A stretch of 64,000 bases of DNA. Source: Hyaloscypha bicolor E. Its lineage: Eukaryota > Ascomycota > Leotiomycetes > Helotiales > Hyaloscyphaceae. This document shows, piece by piece, positions 33,291-46,600 of this stretch (the first letter of the stretch is position 1; every line of letters begins with the position of its first letter). Where the stretch lies: the NCBI RefSeq assembly GCF_002865645.1, contig NW_020194677.1, forward strand, positions 186,001-250,000, read 5' to 3'. Position numbers and translations under genes: made by a program. The notes beneath the pieces were generated by a model that saw only the letters and a program-made list of their open reading frames with translations, searched no databases and was not told the DNA's origin.

Positions 33291-34626
33291 AAATGTCTCA
33301 GTAATCCTTAATTAAAACTAACTTAATTCAAAATCGAGACGATTTTATACTTGAACTATTTAAGGAATAACCTTTCCTCTTTTAATTTAAATACTTCGAA
33401 AGGATCTTAGATCCCCTTTAAGAAGATCCCGAAGATATTCGAGCATATACTATTAAGTATTTAGTTCGGGAATATAAGTAAGTAATTATTATAGTTCTAT
33501 TTTAGATTTTAATTAATTTTATATTAGGAAAATCTGGCTTAAATAACGGATATACGGCTCTATAAGTAATTATTATATTTATTTTCGATATTCTCATAAA
33601 TCTATAAGTCTTTTAAGCTTAAAGGCAAATGAGAATAATAGTAAATTAATTGATATTAATCTTTAATTAATATAACTAATATATATTTTAGATAAAAGCG
33701 AGATATTAAGTTAGTCTAGTTAATCTAGTTAATTTACTATAGCTTAGCTATTTAATAAATATACCGGCTAATATAAAAAAAGCTTTACTATTAATTACTT
33801 TAAAAGATTATTATTAAATTTTATTATTTCTAATAATATATCTTTTAGAGCTATTATTATTCCGAGCTTTAAAAAGCTTTTAACTTATTTAAATTAGTAA
33901 ATATAAGTTCTTTAATTAATCTTACTTAAAGTCTTAATACTAATATATTATTAGTTAAATACTACCTTTATATAATAAGGTTCTTATAAATAAATTAGAA
34001 TTAAGCTATATTAAAAAAAGCTTATTAATTAAAAAAGAGTTACTTGAGAATATAAAGACTTAAGAAATCTTTTTTATTACTTTAGATACTTGAATAGCTA
34101 TAAATTAAAAGGCCTTTCTTAATATTATTATATAAGTTATTAAATAATTAAATTTCTTTTATTTAAAGATATATTAATTATATTTTAGATATTTTATAAA
34201 GAAAGATTTTAAATTAAAGTCTTATTTATTAGTTATAAAATACTTAAGTAATATCTATTTAGATATTTATATACTTTCTGTTTTATTAGATATCTTAAAA
34301 AAATATAGTATTAAATATAATATAATTAAATAAGTAATTTTAATTCTATTTAAAATTATTATTAACTAACTTATAATTAGTATTACTTGAGATAATACTA
34401 GCTTAAATAATATTTTATTAAAGGCTTTTATAAAGTATTATAATAAGGAAAATATTAAATTTCAAAGAGATATTTCTTATATAGCTTATATCTTAAATTT
34501 AGTAATTCAAGATATTTTAAAGGCTTTTATTAAAAACAATTATAATACCTTCTATTCTATAGACTTATATAAGTAAGAAATAGAAAAACTCAAAGATAAA
34601 AAAGAAGAAAAAAAAGAAGAAAAATA
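33291..34626 (+). pseudogene. hAT transposase, N-terminal half, RIP-degraded
   Basis: Starting at an ATG near 33294 (MSQ...), the plus strand reads as a hAT transposase if TAA/TAG stand for Gln and an intron-like gap at about 33480-33690 is skipped. Recognisable parts are a TLDTQIAINQKAFLNI segment (like TLDxWTSxNxxAFLGI) near 34080-34120, a LISITQDNTSLNN segment (like ITTDNASNN) near 34375-34410, and a AYILNLVIQDILKAF segment (like AH.LNLVVQD) near 34485-34530. It ends in a Lys/Glu-rich run at 34590-34620. The C-terminal dimerisation domain is missing here; a hAT C-terminal half with matching orientation sits at about 56.0-57.3 kb. Confidence 0.72.
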
Positions 34627-34649
34627 AATAATAAGTAAATTTATATAAT

Positions 34650-34921
34650 ATCTTCTTTTATATTATTCTATATTTAGGCTATCCTAAATAGTTAGCTTGC
34701 AGAACTCTATAAAAAAACGAATTATATAAGAAATATTAGAATCTTCCTCTTTTAGGGAATTATATATCGGAGTACGGTTATATTTAAATCCTTAAGGCTT
34801 AGCTTAGAATAAGAGAGAAGAAGCTTAAATATCTTTTTTTATATTTTAGTAGTTCTGAAATATAAAGGGCTTTTATTACGATTTTTTAAAGCTCGGAAGG
34901 AAATCTTAAGCTAGAGATCTT
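34650..34921 (+). repeat. ~270-bp direct repeat, copy A
   Basis: This segment matches 54238-54500 in the same orientation with scattered transition differences. Shared landmarks are TATATTATTCTATA, TAGAATCTT, AATTATATATCGGA, and GGGCTTTTATTACGATTTTT followed by AAAGCT. It begins directly after the hAT N-terminal half. Its class (LTR, SINE-like or other) was not determined. Confidence 0.75.
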
Positions 34922-35439
34922 ATAGAATATACTAAAAAAAAAAACTTGGCCTTATATTACTTTTTTCTCTTTTCTCTCTTTATTACTATAGATTCTTCCC
35001 GCTTTTATATTTTCTATAAGCAGAACCGGCCTGCTTCTGATTTTATTATAGAGCGGACTAAGCTATATAAGACTTGCTATTACTATTAAGTTTGTATCCT
35101 TTCCCTTTTCTGGCTTAATTAACTAGTTAATAGGCCCGAAATACTAGTAATTATATCTAGTAGTATTCTGCCTTATAAGAACTTAATCTAAATACCCTAT
35201 TTTTCTTCCAGTAATAATAATAGTTAATTACAGATATTTCTATAGACAAGCCAGCCCTATAGTAAGAGCTTGCAGTATTACTTACTATATATCTAAGCGA
35301 GTGCCACTTCTATATAACTACCTCTTTTATTTTCTCATATTTCACTGCTTTTTCCCCCGTAAATCTCTTTATTTTTCTTATAATTTGTATTTTCTCTATT
35401 AAAATTAGTAATAGATACTCCTCTTTGCCTCTCTCTATC

Positions 35440-36490
35440 TATAATTACAGAGTATAAGCCAAAAGAAATATGGAAAACACCTATTCGCTCCTTAGTTCGT
35501 ATCCTTTACCGGTAAGGGAAGAGCTATAATTAAATTATAGCTGAGACTGGCCTAAAACGATCTATAATTCAAGGCATTATTAAGGGTGCTTCCTCCTGTA
35601 CCATATATAAGGGCAAGGCGACAAAACAGCCTGTTTTTAAGCAGGCAGATATAAAGTATATTTTCCGATTTGTTTCCCAGTTTTGAACTAATTGCACTAA
35701 GTTATAGGCCTCTATTAAAGCCGAGCTCTGCTTAGAGGCGTTTATAACTATAATTTGTCGGGTAATAAGAGAGTATGGATATTGCTGCTATATTACTTGC
35801 TGCCGACTATTTATTTCCAAGAGACAAGCCGCTAAATGACTAGTATTTGCCTTGAAATACTAATAGTAGGGTATAGTAGATTGGAAGAAGATTATATAGA
35901 GTAATAAGGCAATATTTGAGATAGAAAAGAGAGAGAGGATTTAGGTTATATATCGGCCGGATAAAAAGAATTATCCAGATTATTTATAAAGCATATATTG
36001 GAGCAAAAGAGTAAATATAATAGTATAGGCGGCAATTAGCTGGGATTGGAAGTCTCTACTTATTTTTTTTAGAAAAAGAGAAGGAAATAAAGGGAATTTA
36101 TAATATAGTATATTTGAATTAGATTTTAAAGTCTATAGTTTTTTCTTGGCTTAATATACTTATAAAAGAATAGAAGAAGAAGTTTATATTTATAGAGAAT
36201 AGAGCAAAGATTTATAAGAAATATATTATTTTATTCTGCTAGCTTAAAGGTCTTTATAGAATTAATTAGCTATCTTCTTCTTCTAATTTGAATTTAATTA
36301 AGAAGATTTAGAAGTAAATAAAAAACGAGATTATAAAGCTAGAGACTGTTTCTACTATAATTACGGATATAAAGAAGGTTATATAAAAGCTATAGAATAA
36401 GATTAATTTAAAGAAGTAGAGATATTTAATAGAAAGGCTTATTTATAAGCTTGAAGATATTATTAATTATAAGGAAATAGTAACTATATA
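35440..36490 (+). pseudogene. Tc1/mariner-type transposase, RIP-degraded
   Basis: The plus-strand frame (TAA/TAG as Gln) reads as a fungal Tc1/mariner (IS630-related, DDE_3) transposase. It has a helix-turn-helix start (RSLVRILYRQGKSYNQI..ETGL near 35487-35550), a second HTH ending REYG, then a W-K-K-I segment in the place of W..V.W.DE, KREGNKGN, and late FEFNQEDLE with a KKRDYKARDC segment, in the place of SPDLNPIE. The first catalytic Asp position is mutated. Ends and the TA duplication were not located. It is less eroded than its neighbours, but stops and loss of the active site make it inactive. Confidence 0.75.
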
Positions 36491-36599
36491 TTAATTCCCT
36501 TTAATTTTAATAGTAAAATCAAGGCTTTATATAAATCAGAATTATTTAGTAAAGTATAGGCTATAAAAATAATATTTTGGTAGAATTAGTAAGATTAGT

Positions 36600-37947
36600 A
36601 GAATAGTTATATAGATAGATAATAAGTAATATTACAAGCTTTTACTAATAGCGGATCTATTAACCGTTTATTATAGTTCTAGTTTATATTATAGAGGACT
36701 CTTTTACTAACTTACCTATTATATAACCTCCTGCTTTTCTTTCCTGCTTCCGGCTAGCTCCCGTATATATAACCGGTTTATTTACAGGTTACTATATAGC
36801 TTATAGAGCCCTTTATTTTAGCTATATAGGTAATTGCTTTAAGGTCTATTATAAGAAGGGTAATATAATATTTCCTTTAATCCGCAAGCCTTCTCTATAT
36901 CTCTTTTATCTTTTTATAGGTAATAACTTGTTTTATTAGGCCTTTCAAACAAATATCCGAATATATAATTATACTTTTGCCTTTATATTAATTAATTATA
37001 AAAAGAATACCCGAATTAATTTCTCTTATAAAATCTAGTACTTTTAGATCTATAATAAGCTTTTTTATTTTCAAGGCTTACTATAGCCTGCTCTATATAT
37101 CGAACCCTTCTTTATATAGCTTTTCTTTTATAACCTGCTTTTTATAACTAATATCCGGACTACTAATTTCCCTTATTTAAATTATATAATTCTTTTATAG
37201 TTTATAGATATATTTATAAACTATAATCCGTTTATTATAGTTTATAAGACGGTTTACAAATATCTTATAAGTTAATAAACCGATTTCCGGGTTTTATTTA
37301 ACTTGCAAATATATTTAATTCTCAAATTAAATACGGATTATTATTATAAGAACCTTTTTATAAATAACGAGATTACTATTCTAATTCCGGATAAATATAT
37401 AAATATAAGCTACTATAATCTGGTACTAATAGTTTATAAGGCAGGCTATAAATATTTATAAATATATATAGTTAATATTATTTATATAGTATATATATTA
37501 CTTTATTATATTTTGCTTTTTTTATATAGTAATTCGGGCTAATATTACAAGTTATAATTATAGAACTATACCGGAATCTACTAGTAGATATAGCTCAAGT
37601 AATAGGCCTTTTACTAGTATTATCTCTATATCTATCTAATCTTCTCTTTATTCTTTTATACTAGCTGCCTCTTCTAATAGTATATTATTAATATATATAT
37701 TATTTATAAAACTATTTTACTTAACTAGCTCTGCTTATACTAGTAGAATATTTATATAAATATCTATATAAGACTTGCAAATACTCTAATTTATAAGAAT
37801 ATTTATATAAATAATATTAGCTATTACTTTATTCTTTTATTAAGCTTTATAGGTAATAATTACTTTATATAATAGCTTTTTTAAGACTTAATAGCTATTA
37901 TATAATACTTTAGTAAGCCAAGCTTCTTTATTATCTTTATAGCTAAT
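36600..37947 (+). pseudogene. Helitron Rep/helicase, N-terminal part (left of gypsy insertion)
   Basis: With TAA/TAG read as Gln, the plus strand follows the N-terminal region of fungal Helitron replicases: a CYKKG...PLIRKPSLYLFYLF.GNN segment (like the C.GK.....L..PP..L..L). Then come FQTNIRIYNYTFAF (like FR.NIR.YN..FAF), FQGLLQPA (like H..GSL.P), and a YNLLF segment (like YIYD). It stops at the CTAT target site of the 13.1-kb gypsy element and resumes at 51078. The Helitron 5' terminus was not found. Confidence 0.72.
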
Positions 37948-37951
37948 CTAT
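37948..37951 (+). repeat. Target-site duplication CTAT, left copy
   Basis: CTAT directly precedes the left LTR of the 13.1-kb gypsy element and equals 51074-51077 on the far side, which shows that the two LTRs belong to one insertion. Confidence 0.75.
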
Positions 37952-38254
37952 TATAGGAGAGAAACTATAATAAAACAAAAACCCATATAAAGTATACCAG
38001 AGCATAAAACGTAACTTAATAGTAAAATAATAAATTAAAAGTATAAATAGTAAAGTATAAATAGTATATAGTATATAAAAGCTTAATTAATTAAATATTT
38101 ATAAAGAATTGTTTTCTAGAACTATAGAAAAACCAGTTTTCTTATATGATTTCTGCAAGTTATATATAAAAGGCTATAGCCTTTACTATATAACTTAAAT
38201 CTTAAAACTGCCAAAATAATATAATTTTTAATAAATATAGCCTATTATATTATA
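37952..38254 (-). repeat. 3' LTR of the 13.1-kb gypsy element
   Basis: The 303-bp LTR is heavily RIP-mutated; on the plus strand it begins TATAGGAGAG and ends in an eroded form of GCCTGCCGTACCACA. It aligns along its whole length with copies 1, 2 and the 5' LTR. A TATATAAAAGGC stretch near 38160-38172 could have been the LTR promoter region. Confidence 0.85.
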
Positions 38255-40996
38255 TCTGATCTTTTATTTATTTGTACTTATTCTCCAAATACTAAAAATA
38301 ATAGAAAATTTCTATTTAGAATCCGAAATAACGAAATATTTAGGATTCTTCTCTATTAGTTAATTTAATTTCTTTTCTATATATCTAAAATAAGACTTAT
38401 TGCCCTTAAATAGTCTTATTTTATATTTCCGAACTTGTTTAAAAATAATCCGAACTTACTTAGCTATATTCTTATACTAAATCCGATATAGTTCTTTATA
38501 TTAATTAGTATTTGCCTTTAATTATTACTTAATTTCTGCCTTTATTACAGGATATTAAGAAGGCTTATTATAGCAAATTATATTATAAATTATATTAATA
38601 TATTCTAAATAGATAGCTTCTTTGAATTTTATATTATTTACTATATTCTTAAATTAACCTTTAATAGAAAGGAAAAGCTTTAGATAAGAGGCTTTAATAA
38701 TCTTATAGAAGATTCCATTTTCATATATTCTATTCTTAATAGTAACTAGACTTATTAGAACTATAATAAAAGGCCTATTAAGTAATAAATTATTATTAAG
38801 CTATTCTTTAACTTATATATTATTCGAGAATTAATACTTTTCTATAATTTCAGACTTATAGATTATCTAGCTAAAGGTATTTATTTGTCTAGTTAAATAG
38901 ACTATATTCGGAGTCTTCTCTTCTATTACCTTTAGTAGATATTTGCCTAATTCCTTAGCTGCTTCCGGCTCAAATTTATTAGAAATAGAGAAGTAATTAA
39001 TATCTTTGAAAAACTTTTTACTAAAGATAATAGCCTTTTTATAGTCTATAAGGAAAATATAGCTAATATTCCGATACTCTTTACTAAAATAGAATTCGCT
39101 ATTTAAAGCTTTAATAGTAACCAAATCCTTAGTATTGCCTTTATACTAATTATAATTAATATTTCTAGAAGTAAAGAATCGGACTAGCTAAAAGTAAGTA
39201 ACTAAATAAATAGAATACTTGCTTAATATCTTGTGAAATCCGAGCTATATTAATAGATCTACTATTAAGAGTTAAGAGGCTAAGGTAAAGTAACTATTAT
39301 TAAGATCTCTATATATTAATATATTATCTTTTCGGAAATAGAACTATAATATCTCTATTTCCTTTATTAAAAGTTCTCGAATACTAAGCTTTTTAATCTA
39401 TTTCAGGTAATCTTTCTTATAAATATAGCTATTTATATCCAGATTAGTAGTATTAGATTCAGGAACAGGAATTATAATATTGAATTAGAGCTATAGATTA
39501 GGGCAGAATTAATTAGAAATATAGTATTTATATTTATATTATTTAATTTCCTGGGTTTTAAAAAAGAAATCCTATATTTCCTTATCTATTTAAGTAACGG
39601 AAATATATTTCTTGCCTTTAGTAACTTTATAGATCTTAGTAACTAGCTTTAGAGTATCTTTAATCTCTTATATATTAATAGAAAAAGTATTAGCAAGTTA
39701 CTAAGTATATATTATATAGGAAGCTTTAAAGAATTCATTATTAATTTTATAGTATTCTTGCTTATAAATGGGTTCTATAATACTACTATATATCTTTTTA
39801 AAGATATATTTATTCTATTAAGTAAGTATTAACTTCTATTTAGCTAGTATCTTACAAATATACTAGATACCTTTATTAAGTTCTCTGAACTTAATACTCT
39901 TGGTTTTCCGCTTTTTAGTTCTAGATATAATTATAGAAGTCTTTCTAGATAGTATCTTTTCTTTTGGAATAAAGGGTTCCTTATTACTTTTTTTTATTTT
40001 ACTAATCTTATATTTAGTCTAGTATTTAGATCTCTATTATCTATTAGAAGTTTTAGGCTTAGCTTACTCTTTTTCCTTACTAGATTCTTCTTATCTAGTT
40101 ATACTAGTTCTGCTAGTTTTACTAATAGTTTTCTTACTAGGCTATATTAAATTAGTTCTATTTTTATTAGCTAGATCTAATTAAATTAAAGCTGAAATTA
40201 TAATAGGGGCCTATTCCTTAGGCTTATCTTAAAAAGCAGAAAAAGGCTTATTACTATAAACTCCCTTAATTAGAATTCCGGAAATATTAAAGGTATACTA
40301 TCTAGCTTTAAGGTTATTAGCTAATAGTAGCTTAAACTCTAATTCTCTAAGTTCCGAAATAGCTTTAGTATACTTAAATGCTTTAATAATATCTAATTTA
40401 GTAAATATACTAGTATTCTAATACTTTTTATTCTTAATATATTTCAAAGTAGCTTTATTAATTAACTAAATAGCTTTATATATTAAAGCTTTTATTTTAA
40501 AAAGAGAATATAACTTCTTATAGATATTTTTACTAAAGTTATTACAAATATTATTAATATATTAGCTAAAAGCTTTACTATATAGTACGATTTCATTCTA
40601 ATCCTTAGTATTAAGACTATTTACTATAGTCTTAATTTTATTAAGTTTCTCTTATCTTCCTTTAGAAATACCTTTAATAATATTCTCGAATTCCCTATTA
40701 TTAGCTTAGTAGTTCTTTAACTCTTCCTTAGTCAATTCCAGTCCAGTTCTGTTTCTAATAAAGGTTTTCTATTTTAAGAGCTTATTATATATATTATTTA
40801 GCTTATCTAGAATATTTATATTAAATTCGGTAATTATAGCTATCTTTTCTGGTATTAATAGTTCTTTTATAACTGCCCAAGCTCCTTTAATACTCTAAAC
40901 TTTAATACTATTAATCTATAGGCTTTTGATAATATTATAGCTTATAAGAACTAGCTGCTATACTTTACTAGCTTAAGGAATCTATACTTTAGCCAT
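38255..40996 (-). pseudogene. Unknown third ORF between integrase and 3' LTR, ~914 codons
   Basis: From ATG at 40996 the minus strand stays in one frame to the LTR edge, interrupted only by TAA and TAG codons, which RIP makes from CAA and CAG. No TGA and no frameshift were met. A stop-free part is 39124-38867. The inferred protein is Lys-rich. It has helical segments near the start (residues about 30-110), a basic region around residues 270-360 with TKKRKTKSIKF, a segment like KLVTKIYKVTKGKKYISVTQIDKEIQDF, and a C-terminal half with several SIRELL-, TLASQLL- and ISYIFLIDYKKAI-like stretches. No RT, RNase H, integrase, zinc knuckle or clear signal or membrane anchor was seen, so an envelope role is not supported. 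Function unknown. Confidence 0.6.
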
Positions 40997-40999
40997 TTT

Positions 41000-43000
41000 A
41001 TTATTCTTAATAAATTATAAAAGTATTATTAGTATAATAGTTATAGGTTATAGAATTAAAAGTTTTTAAGATTATAAGGATTTCTTTTAAATATATTTTA
41101 AAACAAAAAGTAAATTAAAATAGATTTGAATTATATAAAGATATTATATATATTCGAGTTTTTTCTTTCTTTCTAATAAGAAAACAAAGCTAAAATAGTA
41201 GTATATATAATAGGGAAATTAGATATAATAATTAGATATATTTAAGGTAATATAATTACAAATTAGAAATAATTATAGAAGATAAAATATAGAATTAGGC
41301 TTCTATTATAGAAAAGAATATAAATATATATATTTAAAGAAATATAATTAAAGAAATAATTAAGGCAGGTTAAACTAAATAGTAATAATAGAAAAATAAA
41401 AAGGTAATATAATAGAAATATAAATATAATAGTAGTATTTGAAATATTGAAATATAAAAGAAAATAATAAAAATTTTATAATATAGATATATTCTAATTC
41501 TCTTATTTATTCGGAGATATTTCTATTAATTTAAAGAATAATATAAAAAAAGAGAAATAATATAGGAAATATATAAAAGATAAGATATATAAATATATTA
41601 AAGATATTTGAAAAGTATAAAGTAAGTATTAATAGAAAAGAAGTCAGAATAATAGAATTAAGGAATAACTTAGAATAAGATATTATTTCTTTCAAAACTA
41701 ATTTATATTTCTTCTAAAAGCTAATTGCATTTATTTAATATTTATTAAATTCGACTTTATATAATATAAATTTATTTAATTAATTAGAACTTTAAAATAA
41801 TATCTATATCTATAAAAGTAATATTAAAGATATTAGAATATATAGAAAAAAGAACTATAAAATAATATAAATAGGATTTATAATACTATTATTGAGTTTG
41901 GAATTATTAATATTAAAATTAATATAGAATATAGAAAAATTAGATATTCTGGGAATTAGTATTAAAAATATAGGAATTATTCAAATAATATTTAATAACA
42001 AGAAATAGATTAATAGTAAGAATTAGTAAATTATACTAGCTTTTTAAAGAAATAATCGGTTTCCGGTAATAAAACAATATCTTAATTAGGGAATGGGCTC
42101 TATATAAAAGAAGTTCTTTTTATATAGAAATAGAAATATATAATATATTAACTAAGCCTTAATATTAGTTTTAAGTATAGCTATAATTATATAGAAAGAA
42201 AGGTGGATTTCTTAATATAAGATAGGCTTTAAATAGGTAAATCCAGTTTATCTAATATCTAAGAGATTCCCAGAATTATATATTATTAAGTATCTTTAGT
42301 AATAACTATTGAATTTAATAAGGTTTCCTTTCCTTTTATAGGGCTTCTAGTTTAACTATTCTATCTATATATAATTTCTAATTAGGAAGTTTACTTGGAT
42401 ATTATAAGCAAAATTATAATAGTAATTCAAGTTAAAATTAAGATCTATAGATATTATAGTCCAGTTTTAGACTAGTATAAGCTATAAGAATAGCTAGTTA
42501 AAAAGGCAAATAAAGCTTTTAAAAGATTTCTAGCTTAGTAAGAGATATATAAAAGGCTTTTTTTCTTTTTTTCTTTTTTTCTTCTTTCTCTATCTCCTAA
42601 TATAATTACTATCTATATTATAAGAACTTTCTGGGAAGTACTATAGTTCGGAATTAAGAGTCTATAAGGTAATCTCTTAATTTCCTATTTATATTTATAT
42701 TAAAAGAGATATTTTATATTTGATTTCTAAAATCCAGTAATAGAATCTCATTTCAGGAATACTATCTAGTAGTAATAATCAAATAATAATAAGAAATAAG
42801 TAATAGTAAAGCTTATCTGATTTCCAGAATAGTAATTCAATAATAATATTCTCTAAAGATTATAAATAATAGTTAAAAGAAAAAAAATAAAAGATATATA
42901 AAAAAATTTAAAGTAATAGGCTTTATTTCAGATTAAAAAGAGTTTCTATTATCGGATATCTCTTTTTAATTCTCTATAAAGGAAATATACTTTACTCTTT
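41000..43000. other. AT-rich spacer within the gypsy element, no coding seen
   Basis: Neither strand gives a continuous frame even with TAA/TAG accepted as Gln. The segment contains homopurine runs such as the TTTTCTTTTTTTC block near 42560. It may be untranslated sequence between pol and the third ORF, or an eroded nested insertion. No ends were identified. Confidence 0.4.
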
Positions 43001-46000
43001 CTAATTCCGGTAATTCTGAAATATATATAATAATACTAGTAGCTTTCTTAATCTTCTAAATACTATTTTATTTATAGTATTCTATAACTATTTCCTTTTC
43101 TAGTTCTATATCTATTTTAAAATATTTATTTACAAATATATATTTATTATTAATTTTATTTTTAGGGAAATACTAAAATCTATTTCTTTTAATAAACTAT
43201 TTAAGTTAAGTTCTAGTATATATCCTTCGGAATATAATACTATTAAGCTCTTCTAATATATAGTATTCTTTTAGTTAATTTATATATCTTATTCTATATA
43301 GGCTAAGCTAGTAATATAGTAGCTTTATATTCCTTAACTTGTTTTAATCTATTAATTTAATATTATATATAAGAATTAGATTCTTTTCGGAAATAGACTT
43401 TAAATAAATCTAGTAAATAGTATTAAATTGCTTTTTTCCCTCTTAGTATTATTTATTCTTTTTTATTTTGGCTTTTTTAATATTTTTATCTCTTATCTAT
43501 ATTTATTTTATATATATTTCCAGAAGTATTTCTCTATTATAAACTTTATTTTATTTAAGTATTCTCTAGATTAGAAAGTATAGCTTCTCTATTATAAACT
43601 ATATAAAAGAAAGTAAATCCAATTAGTCTATATATAGTAACTTAATTAGTAAATAGAATATATAGTAGTAAATCTACCTAAAGATTCTTTTTATTTATTA
43701 TAAGTATAATAAATACTTGAATAATTAGTTAATATCCTCTTTTAATTATACTATTTCCTTTAGAATTATAGGCCGAAATAATAATTCTATTAATTCCCAG
43801 CTTATTAAGTTCTTGAATTACTACTTCTTTGAATTCCGATCTACTATTTACCTTGAATTACCCAAATAAATTATACCTATAAATAATTTCTTCCCAAATA
43901 AACTTAGTAATCTTTTTACTAGTTAGGTTCTTTAAAGATCTAGCTTTAATCTATCCTAAGAAGTTATATCCTTTATAATTTGGCAGTTTAATTATATTAA
44001 TTCTAAGATAATAGAAAAGAAATATAGCTTTTATTAAATATAGAACTTCTTTTTATTTTCTTTTATTCTTATACTAATAGATTTTATAAATACTAATATA
44101 TTTTTATATATAGTTATAGTAATCTTTCTAGTAATAGTAGCTAGCTATTAAGTAAAAAGTATTCTCTTTTCTAGTATATCTAATCTTATTATATAGCTCT
44201 TTAATAATAATTTCCCTTTACTTTTGGTTATTAATAATAAGTCGAGATAAGTATATTTTGGATATAACTTTCTATAGTAATTAATCTCTTATATTATAAT
44301 TCAAAGCTTTCCTACTTAACTTTTAAAATTCGGCTCTAGATATTTCTTCCGGTTTAGAGAGTATTATAAGGTATTATATAATATTCTAGTATTATTTAAA
44401 ATAGCTATTATCTAAGGAATCTAGTAAAACAGTTAGGTTATTAAGTAAAGTATGGGAATTAGTATTATTATTTATTATTTTACTAGAGATTATATATAAA
44501 AGACTATAGCTTTTACTATATAACTTTCGAATATTATTAATTTTTAATATTACTAATTTGCTTCCAGATATAGTAAGGCTTCGATTATTAATCTCTAGTA
44601 ACTAGATACCAGTATTTAAATATTTAGTAAAGGTTTTAAGAGTCAGATTCCTTAAAACAGTATTATATAACTGAACCGGAACTATTTCCTTTAACCGAAT
44701 TTCTGTCTAACCGGTACTATTCTAATAATATTAAGCTCTATTATTAACTATTTATTAATATTCTTGTTATTATCGGTATTGCCTTTTTGCTATAGATGTC
44801 TCAATAATCTATTAGTAGTAATATACTTGGTTTCTTTAATATACTTAATTTTAAAATTAAATAGTTGAATTTATACTAGCTAGTAAATAACTAGAGCTTT
44901 AGGAAGATTTATGGCTGCTTTGCTTAGCTATATAACAAGTATATTAATATCTAGTTTAAGGATAAAGTAGATTCTATATAGCCAGAATTATATTTTCTAT
45001 AAATACTTTACTAGTCCTTAGTATTTTCTTTTAATAGTATTATATTTCTATTTAGTATTATTTTAGTTTCCAGATTTATACTATATAACTTTCTTTTTTC
45101 CTTTATTATTATATTAATTAAGAGTTCTGCCCTATTTATCCAGGCTAATATCTATTACTAATATAATTATTTCCTAATTTTCTAATAGATTATAGTATAA
45201 TTTATAGAGTATCGGAATAGTAGTAAGCTTTTTTTAAAGGATTTATATGCTAGTACTTATTTGTTATTCCAGTCCTATATTATATCTTTCTTTATTAAGT
45301 AGTAAATGAGTTTAGTAATAATTACAAAGCCTTTAATCCAAATATAGTAGTAAATAATAATTCCAATAAATGCCTTGCTTTTAGTTATACTATTATAATA
45401 TTTCTATCTTAAGATCTTAGTAATTCCTAAATTTAAAGAGCTTCTTTTAAATACTCTATAAATAAAGCCAATAATAACTATATTATTATAATAGAACTGC
45501 GATTTTTCTCTAATACTAGCTCCGGTTTATTTAACTCTATCTAAAATTATATCCAGGTTTTAAAAGTATTTAAATACAAAATACCTAATATTAGATAAAA
45601 TAAGCTATTTATTATAGTCTATATATAGTTCCTTAACTCTAATATTATTAATAAATAGTATAGCAATTTTGAGAAATAGATTTTCCAGAGTAGTTATAAT
45701 AACCTATATAAACTATATAATAAAATTAGTAGTTTTCTAAAATAATATAGTTATTCTTAATAGTTCTAGAGATATTATAAATATAGTTAAATCTCTATTA
45801 CAAGTATCTAGTATAAGTTAATTATATCCGGGAAAGAAATTAATTAGAGAGATATAAATATATCTAGTAAATTTCTCTAAAATCTTATTAGTAAACAGAA
45901 ATAAATTAGTATTTTATAGAATTACTGAATTTATCTTTATAATAGTATTAATTAGTCTATAAGTCCCAGTAATCTTTTTTATAACCAAGAACTATAGGTT

Positions 46001-46600
46001 CTGGTAAGGCCTATTATATTTCTTAAGAACTTTATAATCTAGATATTTTAATAGTATTTTTACTACTACTAGTACTAGAGCTTTAGAATATAAGAAATTC
46101 TTCTTTTATTAGGCCTTATATTTAATAGTTTTAATTAGAATAAGTAGACTAATATTCTTATAGACTTTCTCTACTTCTTTCTAATTAAATATAATTGCAT
46201 TTTCTTAATTAACTATTAATTCTCGAAATATAGCCAATTCCTCTTCCTAGAGCCAGTTACTAATATCTAATTATTTAAGATATTCCAGAGTAAGTTATAA
46301 ACCTTTTAAAATAGTTAATATTCTTAGTAAAAAGTAATTCTTATATTTCCTAGTATACTTCTATAAGTATTCTCTAATTTTGAATTTCTTAAACTAGTTC
46401 GGATATTTACTAGAGCCTTTTCTAGTTCCATTATTAGTATTTACTAGTTAAACCTTCTTATTCTTTATTTTATATACTTCTATAACTAGAAATAGATTAT
46501 AGTTATTATTCTTTTTTTCAAGTATAATAGCTATTTTCTCTAGTACTCTTTTTATCTAATTTCCGGAATTTATAATCTTTCTATTTAGTTCCTTTCTAAT
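43000..46600 (-). pseudogene. pol of the 13.1-kb gypsy element (RT and integrase)
   Basis: The RT reads on the minus strand from about 46030 downward: WLVKK.YWDL.RLINT-like entry, then F-F-P-G-Y-N-Q (usual FFSGYDQ), ..LDTCNRDLTIFIT..ELLRIT (usual SRDLTAF.TPLGLLRMT), ..TTNFIIQFI (usual GATNSVAQFV), and the active box F-I-N-N-I-R-V-K (usual FLDDIGVKG) near 45637-45660. The integrase core at about 43960-43690 is better kept: GWIKARSL...SKKITKFIWEEII.RYNLFG, then GINRIIISAYNSKGNSIIKRG (usual VSAYHPQANG.IERGH). These motifs place it with the fungal gypsy lineage marked by FLDDIGVKGP. Both RT aspartates are now Asn. Confidence 0.8.

Noticed and set aside
38867..39124. An 85-aa stand-alone gene
   Set aside because: It is only the stop-free part of a longer RIP-degraded frame within the 13.1-kb gypsy element.
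38255..40996. Calling the third ORF an envelope gene
   Set aside because: Its position fits, but no signal peptide, cleavage site or membrane anchor is visible; only an unknown-function label is justified.
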